Below are positions 1 through 6,349 of a stretch of 8,113 nucleotides of DNA, in pieces. Source of the stretch: an uncultured Sphingomonas sp. (GTDB lineage: Bacteria; Pseudomonadota; Alphaproteobacteria; Sphingomonadales; Sphingomonadaceae). Made by a program: the position numbers and the translations under genes. How positions within the stretch are numbered: position 1 is the first letter of the stretch; each line of letters begins with the position of its first letter. The notes below the pieces were generated by a model that made no database searches, was not told the DNA's origin, and worked only from the letters and a program-made list of their open reading frames with translations. Where the stretch lies: positions 1-8,113 of the forward strand of contig CAMPJH010000065.1 in assembly GCA_946886845.1 (NCBI GenBank), read 5' to 3'.

Positions 1-285
1 AGCCATGAACTGCGGGAAGCTTTCCTTCGCCTGGTACATGCCAGCGCCGCGCTGGGCGACCCGATGAACCCACTGGGCGTCGAACGGCTTGGTGAATTGC
101 TCCTCGTCGAGAGCGACGTCCTGGTCCTCGGCGTTGCGGCGACCGGCGTCGGCGATCAGGTCGCCGGCGGCCTCCCACAAGGCGTGCATGGCCTGCTCGA
201 ATCGGCCGTCGTCGCCATAAGCCGCAAGGCGCGCGCTCACCTGCTCGTCGGTCAGCTTCTGCAGATGCGCAGTGTCGCTCTTCAT
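1..285 (-). CDS. N-terminal fragment of an unidentified, possibly sensor-type protein
   Basis: The minus frame is open from an ATG at 285 down to the window edge, giving 95 residues beginning MKSDTAHLQKLTDEQ; the rest lies outside. A GGAG-like ribosome site about 10 bases upstream supports this start. The fragment is acidic, predicted mostly helical, and has no signal peptide or membrane segment. The spacing of an early helix (FEQAMHALWEAAGDLI, about residues 29-44) and a later one (FDAQWVHRVAQRGAGMYQAK, about 68-87) resembles the layout of protoglobin-like sensor domains at the front of chemotaxis receptors or GGDEF proteins. That is inference from pattern only, and I do not firmly recognise the family. 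It is transcribed away from sdhC and shares the 160-base intergenic region, which carries a CtrA-like motif. I am confident that it is coding but not of its function. Confidence 0.6.
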   Translation of the reverse strand, partial: MKSDTAHLQKLTDEQVSARLAAYGDDGRFEQAMHALWEAAGDLIADAGRRNAEDQDVALDEEQFTKPFDAQWVHRVAQRGAGMYQAKESFPQFMA

Positions 286-342
286 CTCTGGTCGCTCCGT
301 CGCAATCGAGGTCCTGTTGCGCCGCTCTTGCGCCGGCAATGG

Positions 343-357
343 TTAAGAGCGGGTTAG
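343..357 (+). promoter_or_regulatory. Candidate CtrA-type binding site, TTAA-N7-TTAG
   Basis: The sequence reads TTAA, seven bases (gagcggg), then TTAG. The classical alphaproteobacterial CtrA full site is TTAA-N7-TTAA, so this is 7 of 8 defined bases with correct spacing. It lies 58 bases upstream of the minus-strand start and about 90 bases upstream of sdhC. AT-rich words like this stand out in GC-rich DNA, but a single degenerate site can occur by chance. If real, it would more plausibly control the minus-strand gene, since CtrA often governs motility and signalling genes. Confidence 0.3.
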
Positions 358-403
358 GGCGCGGCAATCTTGCGTGGGTGCGGGCGCGGTCTTAAGCGGG
401 CTG

Positions 404-420
404 CGGCCGACCGCCGGCCG
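404..420 (+). other. GC hairpin in the likely sdhC 5' leader
   Basis: Two copies of CGGCCG (404-409 and 415-420) pair as a 6-base all-GC stem around a 5-base loop, ending 10 bases before the sdhC ribosome site. Each copy is also a palindrome on its own. No T-run follows, so it is not a convincing intrinsic terminator. It could stabilise the sdh messenger or be incidental in GC-rich DNA. Confidence 0.3.
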
Positions 421-430
421 AATAGCCCCG

Positions 431-438
431 AAAGGAAG
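431..438 (+). promoter_or_regulatory. Ribosome binding site that sets the sdhC start
   Basis: AAAGGAAG sits 7 bases before the ATG at 446. It selects that start over an in-frame ATG at 374, which would add 24 residues not typical of SdhC. The protein then begins [13 protein letters not shown], with the expected short head before the RPxSPHL motif. Confidence 0.75.
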
Positions 439-445
439 CCTCCGA

Positions 446-841
446 ATGGCAGCAGTCAGAGAACGACCCGTGTCGCCGCACCTGACGATCTGGCGTTGGG
501 GGCCGCACATGCTGGTGTCGATCCTCCACCGGATCACCGGCGCCGGGCTGACCCTGATCGGGTTGCCGATCCTCGTCTGGTGGCTGATGGCCACCGCCGG
601 ATCGCCGGATGCCTATGACGGCTTCACCAGCGCCGCGACTCACTGGACCGGGCTGGTTGTCCTGATCGGACTGACCTGGGCGTTCTTCCAGAAGACTTTC
701 GCCGGCATCCGCCACCTGGTGATGGACACCGGCATGGGCTTCGAGCTCAGGCGCAACAAGCTGGGCGCGGTGCTGACCATCGTCGGCTCGTTGATCGCGA
801 CCGCGCTGCTGTGGGCCTATTGGCTGGGAGTCCTGAAATGA
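446..841 (+). CDS. sdhC: Succinate dehydrogenase cytochrome b556 subunit (membrane anchor SdhC)
   Basis: This is one of the two membrane anchors of complex II, which passes electrons from succinate oxidation to ubiquinone in the inner membrane. The 131-residue protein has the family landmarks: RPVSPHL at residues 7-13; SILHRITG at 25-32, whose Ser25 and Arg29 match E. coli quinone-site Ser27 and Arg31; three hydrophobic segments at about 33-50, 68-86 and 107-130; and [10 protein letters not shown] at 87-96. Length is normal. Oddity: the heme b axial histidine (E. coli His84, human His127) lies four residues before the glycine of GIRH, and here that position is Lys83 (codon AAG), in [11 protein letters not shown]. 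His28 and His90 are retained and could in principle substitute. The stop overlaps the sdhD start (ATGA), so translation is coupled. Family assignment is very secure; the functional effect of Lys83 is inference. Confidence 0.95.
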   Translation: MAAVRERPVSPHLTIWRWGPHMLVSILHRITGAGLTLIGLPILVWWLMATAGSPDAYDGFTSAATHWTGLVVLIGLTWAFFQKTFAGIRHLVMDTGMGFELRRNKLGAVLTIVGSLIATALLWAYWLGVLK

Positions 842-1233
842 GCCTCGGCGACAGCGCAACGGCGCTCGGCAAGGTCCGCGGCCTCGGCTCGGCCCGCGAA
901 GGCGGCGAGCATTGGCTTACGGAACGTGTGACCAGTGTCGCTTTGCTGCTGCTCGGCGCCTGGTTCGTCGCTTCGCTGCTGTTCCTCCCGGACCTCGACC
1001 AGCGGACGCTCGTCGAATGGCTTCGCAACCCGACTGCGGCTGTGCCGATGGCCTTGTTCGTGATTACCGCCTTCCGCCATGGCCTCGACGGGATGAAGGT
1101 GATCGTCGACGATTATGTGCTCGACGATGGCAACCGCTGGGCGATCAACACTGCGCTCCTGTTCCTGGCCGTCGCCGGCGCTTCGCTGGCTCTATTCGCG
1201 CTCGGCCGGATCGCGTTCGGAGCGGCCGCGTGA
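838..1233 (+). CDS. sdhD: Succinate dehydrogenase hydrophobic anchor subunit (SdhD)
   Basis: This is the second membrane anchor of complex II, forming the quinone site and heme pocket with SdhC. The start at 838 is chosen because its ATG overlaps the sdhC stop and GGGAG (826-830) lies 7 bases upstream; an in-frame ATG at 811 lies inside sdhC. The 131-residue protein begins with the alphaproteobacterial signature [12 protein letters not shown] (15-26) and has three hydrophobic segments, at about 31-50, 66-80 and 102-126. In [15 protein letters not shown], His81 matches the E. coli heme ligand His71 (four residues before GM), and Asp92-Tyr93 match the quinone-contacting Asp82-Tyr83. The SdhD side of the heme pocket is therefore intact, unlike SdhC. 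Its last bases overlap the GTG start of sdhA. Confidence 0.93.
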   Translation: MSLGDSATALGKVRGLGSAREGGEHWLTERVTSVALLLLGAWFVASLLFLPDLDQRTLVEWLRNPTAAVPMALFVITAFRHGLDGMKVIVDDYVLDDGNRWAINTALLFLAVAGASLALFALGRIAFGAAA

Positions 1234-3029
1234 GCGCTTACAAGATCATCGATCATACCTATGACGTGGTCGTCGTCGGCGCCGGCGGGGCGGGGCTCCG
1301 GGCAACGATGGGCGCCGCCGAGCACGGGCTGAAGACCGCCTGCGTAACCAAGGTGTTCCCGACCCGCAGCCACACCGTCGCAGCGCAGGGCGGGATCGCC
1401 GCGGCGCTCGGCAACATGGGGCCGGACCATTGGACCTGGCACATGTACGACACCGTCAAGGGTTCCGACTGGCTCGGCGACCAGGACGCGATCGAGTATC
1501 TCACCCGCGAAGCGCCGGCGGCGGTGGTCGAGCTCGAGCATATGGGCATGCCGTTCAGCCGCACCGCAGACGGCAAGATCTACCAGCGCGCATTTGGCGG
1601 GATGACCCAGAACATGGGCGAGGGGCCGGCCGCGCAACGCACCGCCGCCGCCGCCGACCGGACCGGCCATGCGATGCTGCACACGCTCTATTCGCAGAGC
1701 CTGAAGCACGATGCCGACTTCTTCATCGAATATTTCGCGCTCGACCTGATCATGGAGGACGGCGCCTGCCGCGGGGTCGTCGCGCTGTCGATGGACGACG
1801 GCTCGATCCATCGCTTCCGCGCCCAGGCGGTGGTGCTGGCAACCGGCGGCTACGGCCGGATCTTCTTCTCGGCGACCGGCGCCCACACCCAAACCGGCGA
1901 CGGCAATGGCATGGTGCTTCGCGCCGGCCTGCCGCTGCAGGACATGGAGTTCGTCCAGTTCCACCCGACCGGCCTCTACGGCGTCGGCGTGCTGATCACC
2001 GAGGGCGCCCGAGGCGAAGGCGGCTATCTGACCAATTCCGAGGGCGAGCGTTTCATGGAGCGCTACGCCCCGAGCGCCAAGGACCTCGCCAGCCGCGACG
2101 TCGTCTCGCGCTCGATGATGATGGAGATCCGCGAAGGCCGCGGGGTCGGCGAGCACAAGGATCACATCTGGCTCCATCTCGACCATATCGATCCGAAGGT
2201 CCTGGCCGAACGGCTTCCTGGAATCACCGAGACGGCGATGACCTTCACCGGGGTGGATCTGACCCGCCAGCCGGTGCCGGTTGTTCCTACCGTCCATTAC
2301 TCCATGGGCGGAATCCCGACCAATTATCACGGCGAGGTCGTCACCATCCGCGATGGTGATCCCGATGCGGTCGTGCCCGGGCTGTTCGCGGTCGGCGAGG
2401 GTGCGTGCGTTTCGGTCCACGGCGCCAACCGGCTTGGGTCCAACAGCCTTACCGACCTGGTCGTGTTCGGCCGCGCGGCGGGTATTCGGCTCGGCGAGAC
2501 GCTCAAGCCGCAGGCGCAGCAGGAGCCGTTGCCGAAGGATTCGGCGGAGCTGGCGCTCGCCCGCCTCGACCATTTCCGCCATGCCGAGGGCGGCAGCCCG
2601 ACCGCGCAATTGCGCGAGCAGATGCAGCGGACGATGCAGGCCGATTGCTCGGTGTTCCGAACCGAGCGCACGCTGGCCGAGGGGGTCACCAAGATCGATG
2701 CCGACTATCGCAAGATGACCGACATTTCGGTCACCGACCGAAGCCTGATCTGGAACAGCGACCTGGTCGAGACTCTCGAGCTCGACAACCTGATCGCCCA
2801 GGCAGTGGTGACCATGCATTGCGCCGCCAATCGCAAGGAGAGCCGCGGCGCCCACATGCACGAGGATTATCCCAAGCGCGACGACAAGAACTGGATGAAG
2901 CATACCGTCGCCTGGTTCGACGGCTGGGGCGGCAAGGGCGGCGAGGTCAGGATCGACTACCGTCCGGTGCACCAGTTCACGCTCACCGACGACGTCGAAT
3001 ACATCAAGCCCAAGGCGCGGATTTACTGA
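1230..3029 (+). CDS. sdhA: Succinate dehydrogenase flavoprotein subunit (SdhA)
   Basis: This is the catalytic FAD subunit of complex II, oxidising succinate to fumarate on the cytoplasmic face of the membrane (TCA cycle and respiration). I chose the GTG at 1230: it overlaps the sdhD stop as GTGA, GGAG (1219-1222) lies 7 bases upstream, and it gives the usual alphaproteobacterial N-terminus and a normal 599 residues. The frame is open further upstream, but only inside sdhD. Visible motifs: dinucleotide-binding GAGGAGL at 17-23; [10 protein letters not shown] at 46-55, with His48 the covalent FAD histidine; and active-site residues His245, Glu258, Arg289, His356 and Arg401, spaced as in E. coli His242, Glu255, Arg286, His354 and Arg399. 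The protein ends with the usual KPKARIY. All catalytic residues are present, so the enzyme should be active. sdhB would commonly be expected next but is absent. Confidence 0.98.
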   Translation: MSAYKIIDHTYDVVVVGAGGAGLRATMGAAEHGLKTACVTKVFPTRSHTVAAQGGIAAALGNMGPDHWTWHMYDTVKGSDWLGDQDAIEYLTREAPAAVVELEHMGMPFSRTADGKIYQRAFGGMTQNMGEGPAAQRTAAAADRTGHAMLHTLYSQSLKHDADFFIEYFALDLIMEDGACRGVVALSMDDGSIHRFRAQAVVLATGGYGRIFFSATGAHTQTGDGNGMVLRAGLPLQDMEFVQFHPTGLYGVGVLITEGARGEGGYLTNSEGERFMERYAPSAKDLASRDVVSRSMMMEIREGRGVGEHKDHIWLHLDHIDPKVLAERLPGITETAMTFTGVDLTRQPVPVVPTVHYSMGGIPTNYHGEVVTIRDGDPDAVVPGLFAVGEGACVSVHGANRLGSNSLTDLVVFGRAAGIRLGETLKPQAQQEPLPKDSAELALARLDHFRHAEGGSPTAQLREQMQRTMQADCSVFRTERTLAEGVTKIDADYRKMTDISVTDRSLIWNSDLVETLELDNLIAQAVVTMHCAANRKESRGAHMHEDYPKRDDKNWMKHTVAWFDGWGGKGGEVRIDYRPVHQFTLTDDVEYIKPKARIY

Positions 3030-3043
3030 CCCACTTGGGCTTG
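3005..3043 (+). repeat. 10-base inverted repeat straddling the sdhA stop codon
   Basis: CAAGCCCAAG (3005-3014) is the exact reverse complement of CTTGGGCTTG (3034-3043). They would form a 10-base stem with a 19-base loop holding the last sdhA codons and the TGA. No T-run follows, so a classical intrinsic terminator is not supported. A stem that stops 3' exonucleases, a processing site or a partial transcription attenuator is possible. It sits exactly where sdhB would be expected to follow. Confidence 0.5.
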
Positions 3044-3072
3044 TAATCCGGCTCGGCTAGAGGCTCAGCCCG

Positions 3073-3969
3073 ATGGCCGACGCGATTCCGCCCAAACGGA
3101 TCTTCCCGAGCTCCAAGATCGACGCGCGCGCCGCCGAGCATGTCCCGTCGATCCCGCAGACCGAAAGCGAGGCGTACAAGCTCGCCTTCCAGGACTTGGA
3201 CTTCCTGCTTCGCGAGGATCTTCGCCCGGTCCGATTCCAGCTCGAACTGCTGAAGCCCGAGCTGCTTCTCAACGAAGCCAGGGTTGGCTCGACGATGGTG
3301 TTTTACGGTTCGGCCAGGATTCCCGCGCCGGACATGGCCGACGCCCTGATCGAGGCGGCGACCAACGACGAGCAGCGGCTGGTCGCTGAACGGCTGAAGG
3401 CCAAGTCGCACTATTACGACGTCGCCCGCGAGCTGGCGCGGCTTGCCAGCCGCTGCGCGCCCGACGCGGACGGGATGCGCCATTTCGTCGTCTGCTCGGG
3501 CGGCGGCCCGTCGATCATGGAGGGCGCCAACCGAGGCGCGCGCGATGAGGGCCGGGACACCATCGGACTCAACATCGTCCTGCCGCACGAGCAGCTTCCC
3601 AACACCTACGTCACTCCCGAGCTGAGCTTCCAGTTCCACTATTTCGCGCTTCGCAAGATGCACTTCCTGCTGCGGGCCCGAGCGGTCGCGGTGTTCCCCG
3701 GCGGGTTCGGCACGTTCGACGAATTCTTCGAGCTTCTGACCCTGATCCAGACCGGCAAGGTGCGGCCGCTGCCGATCCTTTTGTTCGGCCGCGATTTCTG
3801 GAACCGGGTGGTCAATTTCGAGGCGCTCGCGGAGGAAGGCGTCATCGCTCCCCACGACCTCGACCTCATCCACTGGAGCGAGGACGCGCAGGAAGCCTGG
3901 GACCATGTGACGACATTCTACGAACGCAACCCGCACCCGCGGCCGGTGCAGACCGCGCCGCCGGAATAA
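3073..3969 (+). CDS. LOG-family (TIGR00730-type) nucleotide phosphoribohydrolase-like protein
   Basis: This 298-residue soluble protein belongs to the LOG / formerly 'lysine decarboxylase-like' Rossmann family, whose studied members cleave nucleoside 5'-monophosphates (cytokinin ribotides or AMP-type nucleotides) into base plus ribose 5-phosphate. Evidence: VFYGSARI at about 76-83; the glycine-rich phosphate loop SGGGPSIMEGANRGA at 142-156; LRKMHFL around Arg194; and the signature PGGFGTFDE at 209-217, containing the catalytic Glu217. About 70 extra N-terminal residues precede the core, as in the longer bacterial subgroup. The old lysine-decarboxylase annotation should not be used. GAGG (3060-3063) supports the ATG at 3073. 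It begins 43 bases after sdhA and ends 15 bases before the oxidoreductase, so co-transcription is likely. The exact substrate cannot be read from sequence. Confidence 0.88.
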   Translation: MADAIPPKRIFPSSKIDARAAEHVPSIPQTESEAYKLAFQDLDFLLREDLRPVRFQLELLKPELLLNEARVGSTMVFYGSARIPAPDMADALIEAATNDEQRLVAERLKAKSHYYDVARELARLASRCAPDADGMRHFVVCSGGGPSIMEGANRGARDEGRDTIGLNIVLPHEQLPNTYVTPELSFQFHYFALRKMHFLLRARAVAVFPGGFGTFDEFFELLTLIQTGKVRPLPILLFGRDFWNRVVNFEALAEEGVIAPHDLDLIHWSEDAQEAWDHVTTFYERNPHPRPVQTAPPE

Positions 3970-3984
3970 GAGCTGGAGAGACGA

Positions 3985-4971
3985 ATGGCCCGCGCCTGGC
4001 ATTTGATGAGCCGCCCCGACGGGCTTCCGACGGACGACAATTTCGCGCTCAAGGACTTCGCGCTGCCCAGGCTCGAGGACGGACAAGTCCACGTTCGCAA
4101 CCTGTGGCTGTCGGTCGACCCATACATGCGCGGCCGGATGAACGAGTCGAAGTCGTACATCCCCCCCTTCCAGATCGACGCGCCGATGGAGGGCGGGGCG
4201 GTTGGCGAGGTGGTCGAGTCGAAGGCCGAAGGCTTCAAGAAAGGCGATTTGGTGGTCCACATGGCCGGCTGGCGCGACGAGGCGGTCATCCCCGTGACGG
4301 GTGTCCGCAAGCTCCCGGACCTGGGCGTCGAGCCGCAGGCGTTCCTCAGCCATCTCGGGATGCCCGGCGCGACCGCTTACTTCGGCTTGCTCGACGCGGC
4401 GGCGGCGAAGGAGGGCGACATCGTCTTCGTCTCGGCCGCCGCCGGGGCGGTCGGCTCGGTCGTCGTCCAGATCGCCAAGGCCAAGGGCATGACGGTGATC
4501 GGCTCGGCCGGCGGCAAGGCGAAATGCGACTTCGTCCGCTCGCTCGGCGCCGATGCGGCGGTCGATTATACGGCCGGCCCCGTGCTCAAAGGCCTTCGCG
4601 AAGCCGCTCCGGACGGGATCGACGTTTATTTCGACAATGTCGGCGGCGACCATCTCGACGCCGCCTTCGCCCGCGCCCGGCTTCACGCCCGGTTCGCTTT
4701 GTGCGGCATGATCGCCGGTTACAACAGCCGCGAGCCGATGGCTTTCCGCTACATCATCCGGGTGATCGCGATGCGGATCACCATGCGCGGCTTCCTCTAC
4801 GGCGATTATGTCTCGCGGATCGACGAATTCTACCGCGACATGGGCGAATGGGTGGCGAGCGGCAAAGTGAAGCCGGCCGAGACGGTATTCGAAGGTCTTG
4901 AGCGGGCGCCGGAAGCCTTCCTCGGCCTGTTCAAAGGCGCCAACACCGGTAAGATGCTGGTGAAATTATGA
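3985..4971 (+). CDS. NADP-dependent MDR oxidoreductase, CurA / prostaglandin-reductase type
   Basis: This 328-residue cytosolic enzyme is of the zinc-free medium-chain dehydrogenase/reductase group that reduces the activated double bond of alpha,beta-unsaturated ketones and aldehydes with NADPH; relatives include E. coli curcumin reductase and leukotriene B4 dehydrogenase. Evidence: the N-terminal GroES-like domain with LSVDPYMRGRM (about 42-52); FLSHLGMPGATAYFGL at about 120-135; the cofactor-binding AAAGAVGS at 151-158 followed by VVQIAKAKG; SAGGKAKCDFV, where the NADPH phosphate is normally held; and YFDNVGGDHLDA near 213-224. There is no structural zinc cysteine cluster. GGAGAG (3975-3980) precedes the ATG. 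The stop overlaps the next gene's start (ATGA), coupling it to the VOC protein. The natural substrate is unknown; detoxification of reactive enals or enones is a family-based guess. Confidence 0.88.
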   Translation: MARAWHLMSRPDGLPTDDNFALKDFALPRLEDGQVHVRNLWLSVDPYMRGRMNESKSYIPPFQIDAPMEGGAVGEVVESKAEGFKKGDLVVHMAGWRDEAVIPVTGVRKLPDLGVEPQAFLSHLGMPGATAYFGLLDAAAAKEGDIVFVSAAAGAVGSVVVQIAKAKGMTVIGSAGGKAKCDFVRSLGADAAVDYTAGPVLKGLREAAPDGIDVYFDNVGGDHLDAAFARARLHARFALCGMIAGYNSREPMAFRYIIRVIAMRITMRGFLYGDYVSRIDEFYRDMGEWVASGKVKPAETVFEGLERAPEAFLGLFKGANTGKMLVKL

Positions 4972-5378
4972 GCAATCCCATCCCAATCCGCGGAATCGAC
5001 CATGTCGTCCTGCTTGTCGAAGGAATGGAGCGGGCGACCGACTTCTACACGCAGGTACTAAACTGCGCGGTGGACAATGACCTGCCCGAATATGCGATGC
5101 GGCAATTGCGGGCGGGCGAGGCGTTGATCGACCTGGTCGACATCGACCGGCCAGAAGGGGAATGGGCGCGGCCGGCGGTCGCAGGAGGGCGCAATGTCGA
5201 CCATGTCGCCTTGGCGCTGGGGAAGGCCGACCGGGAGGCGGTTCGGCGGCATCTCGCCAGCCACGGCATCGCCATCGAAGAAGAAGGCGAGAATATCGGC
5301 GCGCTCGGCCGAAGCCTGTCCTTTTACGTGCGCGACCCGGACTTGAACCTCATCGAGCTTAGCTTCCCGCCAGCCTAG
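4968..5378 (+). CDS. VOC superfamily protein (glyoxalase / dioxygenase fold)
   Basis: This 136-residue single-domain protein has the paired beta-alpha-beta-beta-beta layout of the vicinal oxygen chelate superfamily. It opens with IRGIDHVVLLVEGMERATDFY (His12) and has NVDHVALAL (His79) and a closing FYVRDPDLNLIELSF (Glu130). These three are the usual metal ligands and all are present, so a metal-dependent activity such as glutathione-linked lyase, dioxygenase or fosfomycin/bleomycin-type chemistry is possible, but the substrate cannot be told. The start overlaps the upstream stop, with only a weak GGTGA ribosome site, suggesting coupled translation with the oxidoreductase. Its TAG stop lies inside CTAG (5375-5378), which also contains the stop of the convergent metallopeptidase gene. 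Confidence 0.88.
   Translation: MSNPIPIRGIDHVVLLVEGMERATDFYTQVLNCAVDNDLPEYAMRQLRAGEALIDLVDIDRPEGEWARPAVAGGRNVDHVALALGKADREAVRRHLASHGIAIEEEGENIGALGRSLSFYVRDPDLNLIELSFPPA
5375..5378. other. Shared CTAG: overlapping convergent stop codons
   Basis: The plus-strand VOC gene ends with TAG at 5376-5378, and the minus-strand ypfJ gene ends with TAG read from 5377 to 5375. The two stops overlap in the palindrome CTAG, so there is no intergenic space and any terminator for either gene must lie inside the other's coding region. Confidence 0.9.
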
Positions 5379-6253
5379 CCGACGAAATTGCAGGCGGCGG
5401 GGTCGCCGCTTTCCAGGCCGCGCCGGAGCGCCGCCATCCTCTGTTCCGCCGTCCCGTGGGTGAAGCTCTCCGGGACGACGCGGCCCTGACTTTGGCGCTG
5501 CAAGGTGTCGTCGCCGATCGCCTCGGCCGCCCGCATGCCTTCCTCGAGGTCGCCGGGCTCGAGGATCGAGCCCTGGGCGTCGCGGGCGTTGGCCGCCCAG
5601 ACGCCGGCGTAGCAATCGGCCTGGAGCTCGATGCCGACCTGGATCTGGTTGCCCTCGGCGCGGCTGGCCCGCGCCTGAGCGGCAGACGCCCGGTCGAGCG
5701 TCCCTTCGAGGTTCTGGATGTGGTGGCCGACCTCATGGGCGATGACATAGGCCTGGGCGAAATCGCCGGGCGCGCCGAAGCGGCGGTCGAGCTCGTTGAA
5801 GAATGCCGGGTCGATGTAGATCCGCTGGTCGGTCGGGCAATAGAACGGGCCCATCGCCGCCTGCGCGACCCCGCAGCCGGACTGCCCGACATTCGAATAA
5901 GCGACCATCTCGGCCGGCCGATAGGTCTTGCCGGCACGGCGGAACAGCTCGCTCCAGACCTGCTCGGTCGACAGCAGGACGCCCGACAGGATGCGGCGGT
6001 CCTCCGCCGTCAGTCGCGATTGGCCCGACGGAGCCTGCTGCGACGGGCCGGAGCCGCTCGGGAGGATCCCGCCGCCGCCGATCGAGGTCAGGATGAAATA
6101 GCCGATCAGCAGGACGACGATGCCGCCGATCCCGAACCGGCTCGCGATCAGCGGCAACAGGCAGCCGAGCATGTTGCCACCGCCTCCGCCGAAGCCGTTA
6201 TGGCCGGTGCGGTCGATGAAATGGTCGCTGCCGTCGTCGCCGAGCCGAACCAT
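5375..6253 (-). CDS. ypfJ: Membrane-anchored neutral zinc metallopeptidase, YpfJ family
   Basis: This 292-residue protein starts MVRLGDDGSDHFIDRTG, the typical cytosolic head of the family, followed by a glycine-rich stretch (20-26) and one transmembrane segment at about 29-55 (LLPLIASRFGIGGIVVLLIGYF). The peptidase domain is predicted to face the periplasm. The zinc site is clear: HEVGHH at 173-178 (His173, Glu174, His177), with Glu209 in ELQADCYAGVW as the likely third ligand. The end, SFTHGTAEQRMAALRRGLESGDPAACNF, is also characteristic. AGGAGG (6262-6267) lies about 8 bases before the ATG at 6253; the frame stays open upstream to 6814, but only opposite the hydroxybutyrate dehydrogenase gene. 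The substrate is unknown for most of the family. It is transcribed alone, divergently from the dehydrogenase and convergently with the VOC gene. Confidence 0.93.
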   Translation of the reverse strand: MVRLGDDGSDHFIDRTGHNGFGGGGGNMLGCLLPLIASRFGIGGIVVLLIGYFILTSIGGGGILPSGSGPSQQAPSGQSRLTAEDRRILSGVLLSTEQVWSELFRRAGKTYRPAEMVAYSNVGQSGCGVAQAAMGPFYCPTDQRIYIDPAFFNELDRRFGAPGDFAQAYVIAHEVGHHIQNLEGTLDRASAAQARASRAEGNQIQVGIELQADCYAGVWAANARDAQGSILEPGDLEEGMRAAEAIGDDTLQRQSQGRVVPESFTHGTAEQRMAALRRGLESGDPAACNFVG

Positions 6254-6349
6254 CCTGCGTCCCTCCTCGTAAGCCCCTCCAATGCGCGAGCGGCATGGCG
6301 GTTGCAAACCTCGTCCCGGGCGGCGAGTAGCACCGCAAAGGATGCAGCA
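6254..6349. promoter_or_regulatory. Divergent intergenic region between ypfJ and the hydroxybutyrate dehydrogenase gene
   Basis: These 96 bases must hold the promoters for both genes, which start back to back. I see a TTGCAA word at 6302-6307 that could be a -35 element for the plus-strand gene, but no good -10 follows at the usual spacing. The AGGAGG at 6262-6267 is the ypfJ ribosome site on the minus strand, and AAAGGA at 6337-6342 is the dehydrogenase ribosome site. No clear operator is visible. Confidence 0.5.

Larger units (their letters stand above)
286..445. promoter_or_regulatory. Divergent intergenic/promoter region between the minus-strand gene and sdhC
   Basis: No gene fits in these 160 bases, so promoters for both flanking genes should lie here. 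Visible structure: TTGCGCCG direct repeats at 317-324 and 328-335, exactly 11 bases apart; GCAA/TTGC half-words at 302, 317, 328, 336, 364 and 370; a TTAA-N7-TTAG motif at 343-357; and a GC-only hairpin at 404-420. A weak TTGCGT (370-375) with TTAAGC 16 bases downstream could be a sigma-70 promoter for sdhC, but the -10 match is poor and I do not rely on it. Confidence 0.5.

Noticed and set aside
64..357. 97-codon plus-strand frame at the window start
   Set aside because: It is antisense to the minus-strand coding fragment. Its product has no recognisable feature, and the minus frame is better supported by its start, ribosome site and amphipathic helical protein.
374..445. Earlier ATG for sdhC adding 24 residues
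   Set aside because: It has no good ribosome site, the added residues are unlike SdhC, and it lies in the promoter region; 446 has a strong AAAGGAAG.
912..1229. Open frame upstream of sdhA suggesting a 705-residue protein
   Set aside because: The extension overlaps sdhD entirely. The GTG at 1230 with the GTGA overlap gives the normal SdhA length and N-terminus.
1113..2972. Open frame of 619 codons on the minus strand opposite sdhA
   Set aside because: It lies wholly antisense to an unmistakable sdhA (and the end of sdhD) and encodes a low-complexity His/Ala/Arg-rich product with no motif. Long antisense frames are expected in GC-rich genes.
3004..4686. Open frame of 560 codons on the minus strand opposite the LOG and oxidoreductase genes
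   Set aside because: It spans two real plus-strand genes and their gap, has no ribosome site or domain, and shows the same shadow composition.
5379..5420. Possible intrinsic terminator between the VOC and ypfJ genes
   Set aside because: There is no intergenic DNA at this junction, and I found no GC stem followed by a T-run nearby on either strand.
5456..6349. 298-codon open extension upstream of the hydroxybutyrate dehydrogenase in the same frame
   Set aside because: It is antisense to ypfJ, which has clear HExxH and family motifs. The dehydrogenase family starts at MILEGKIALVTG, and a good ribosome site precedes that ATG.
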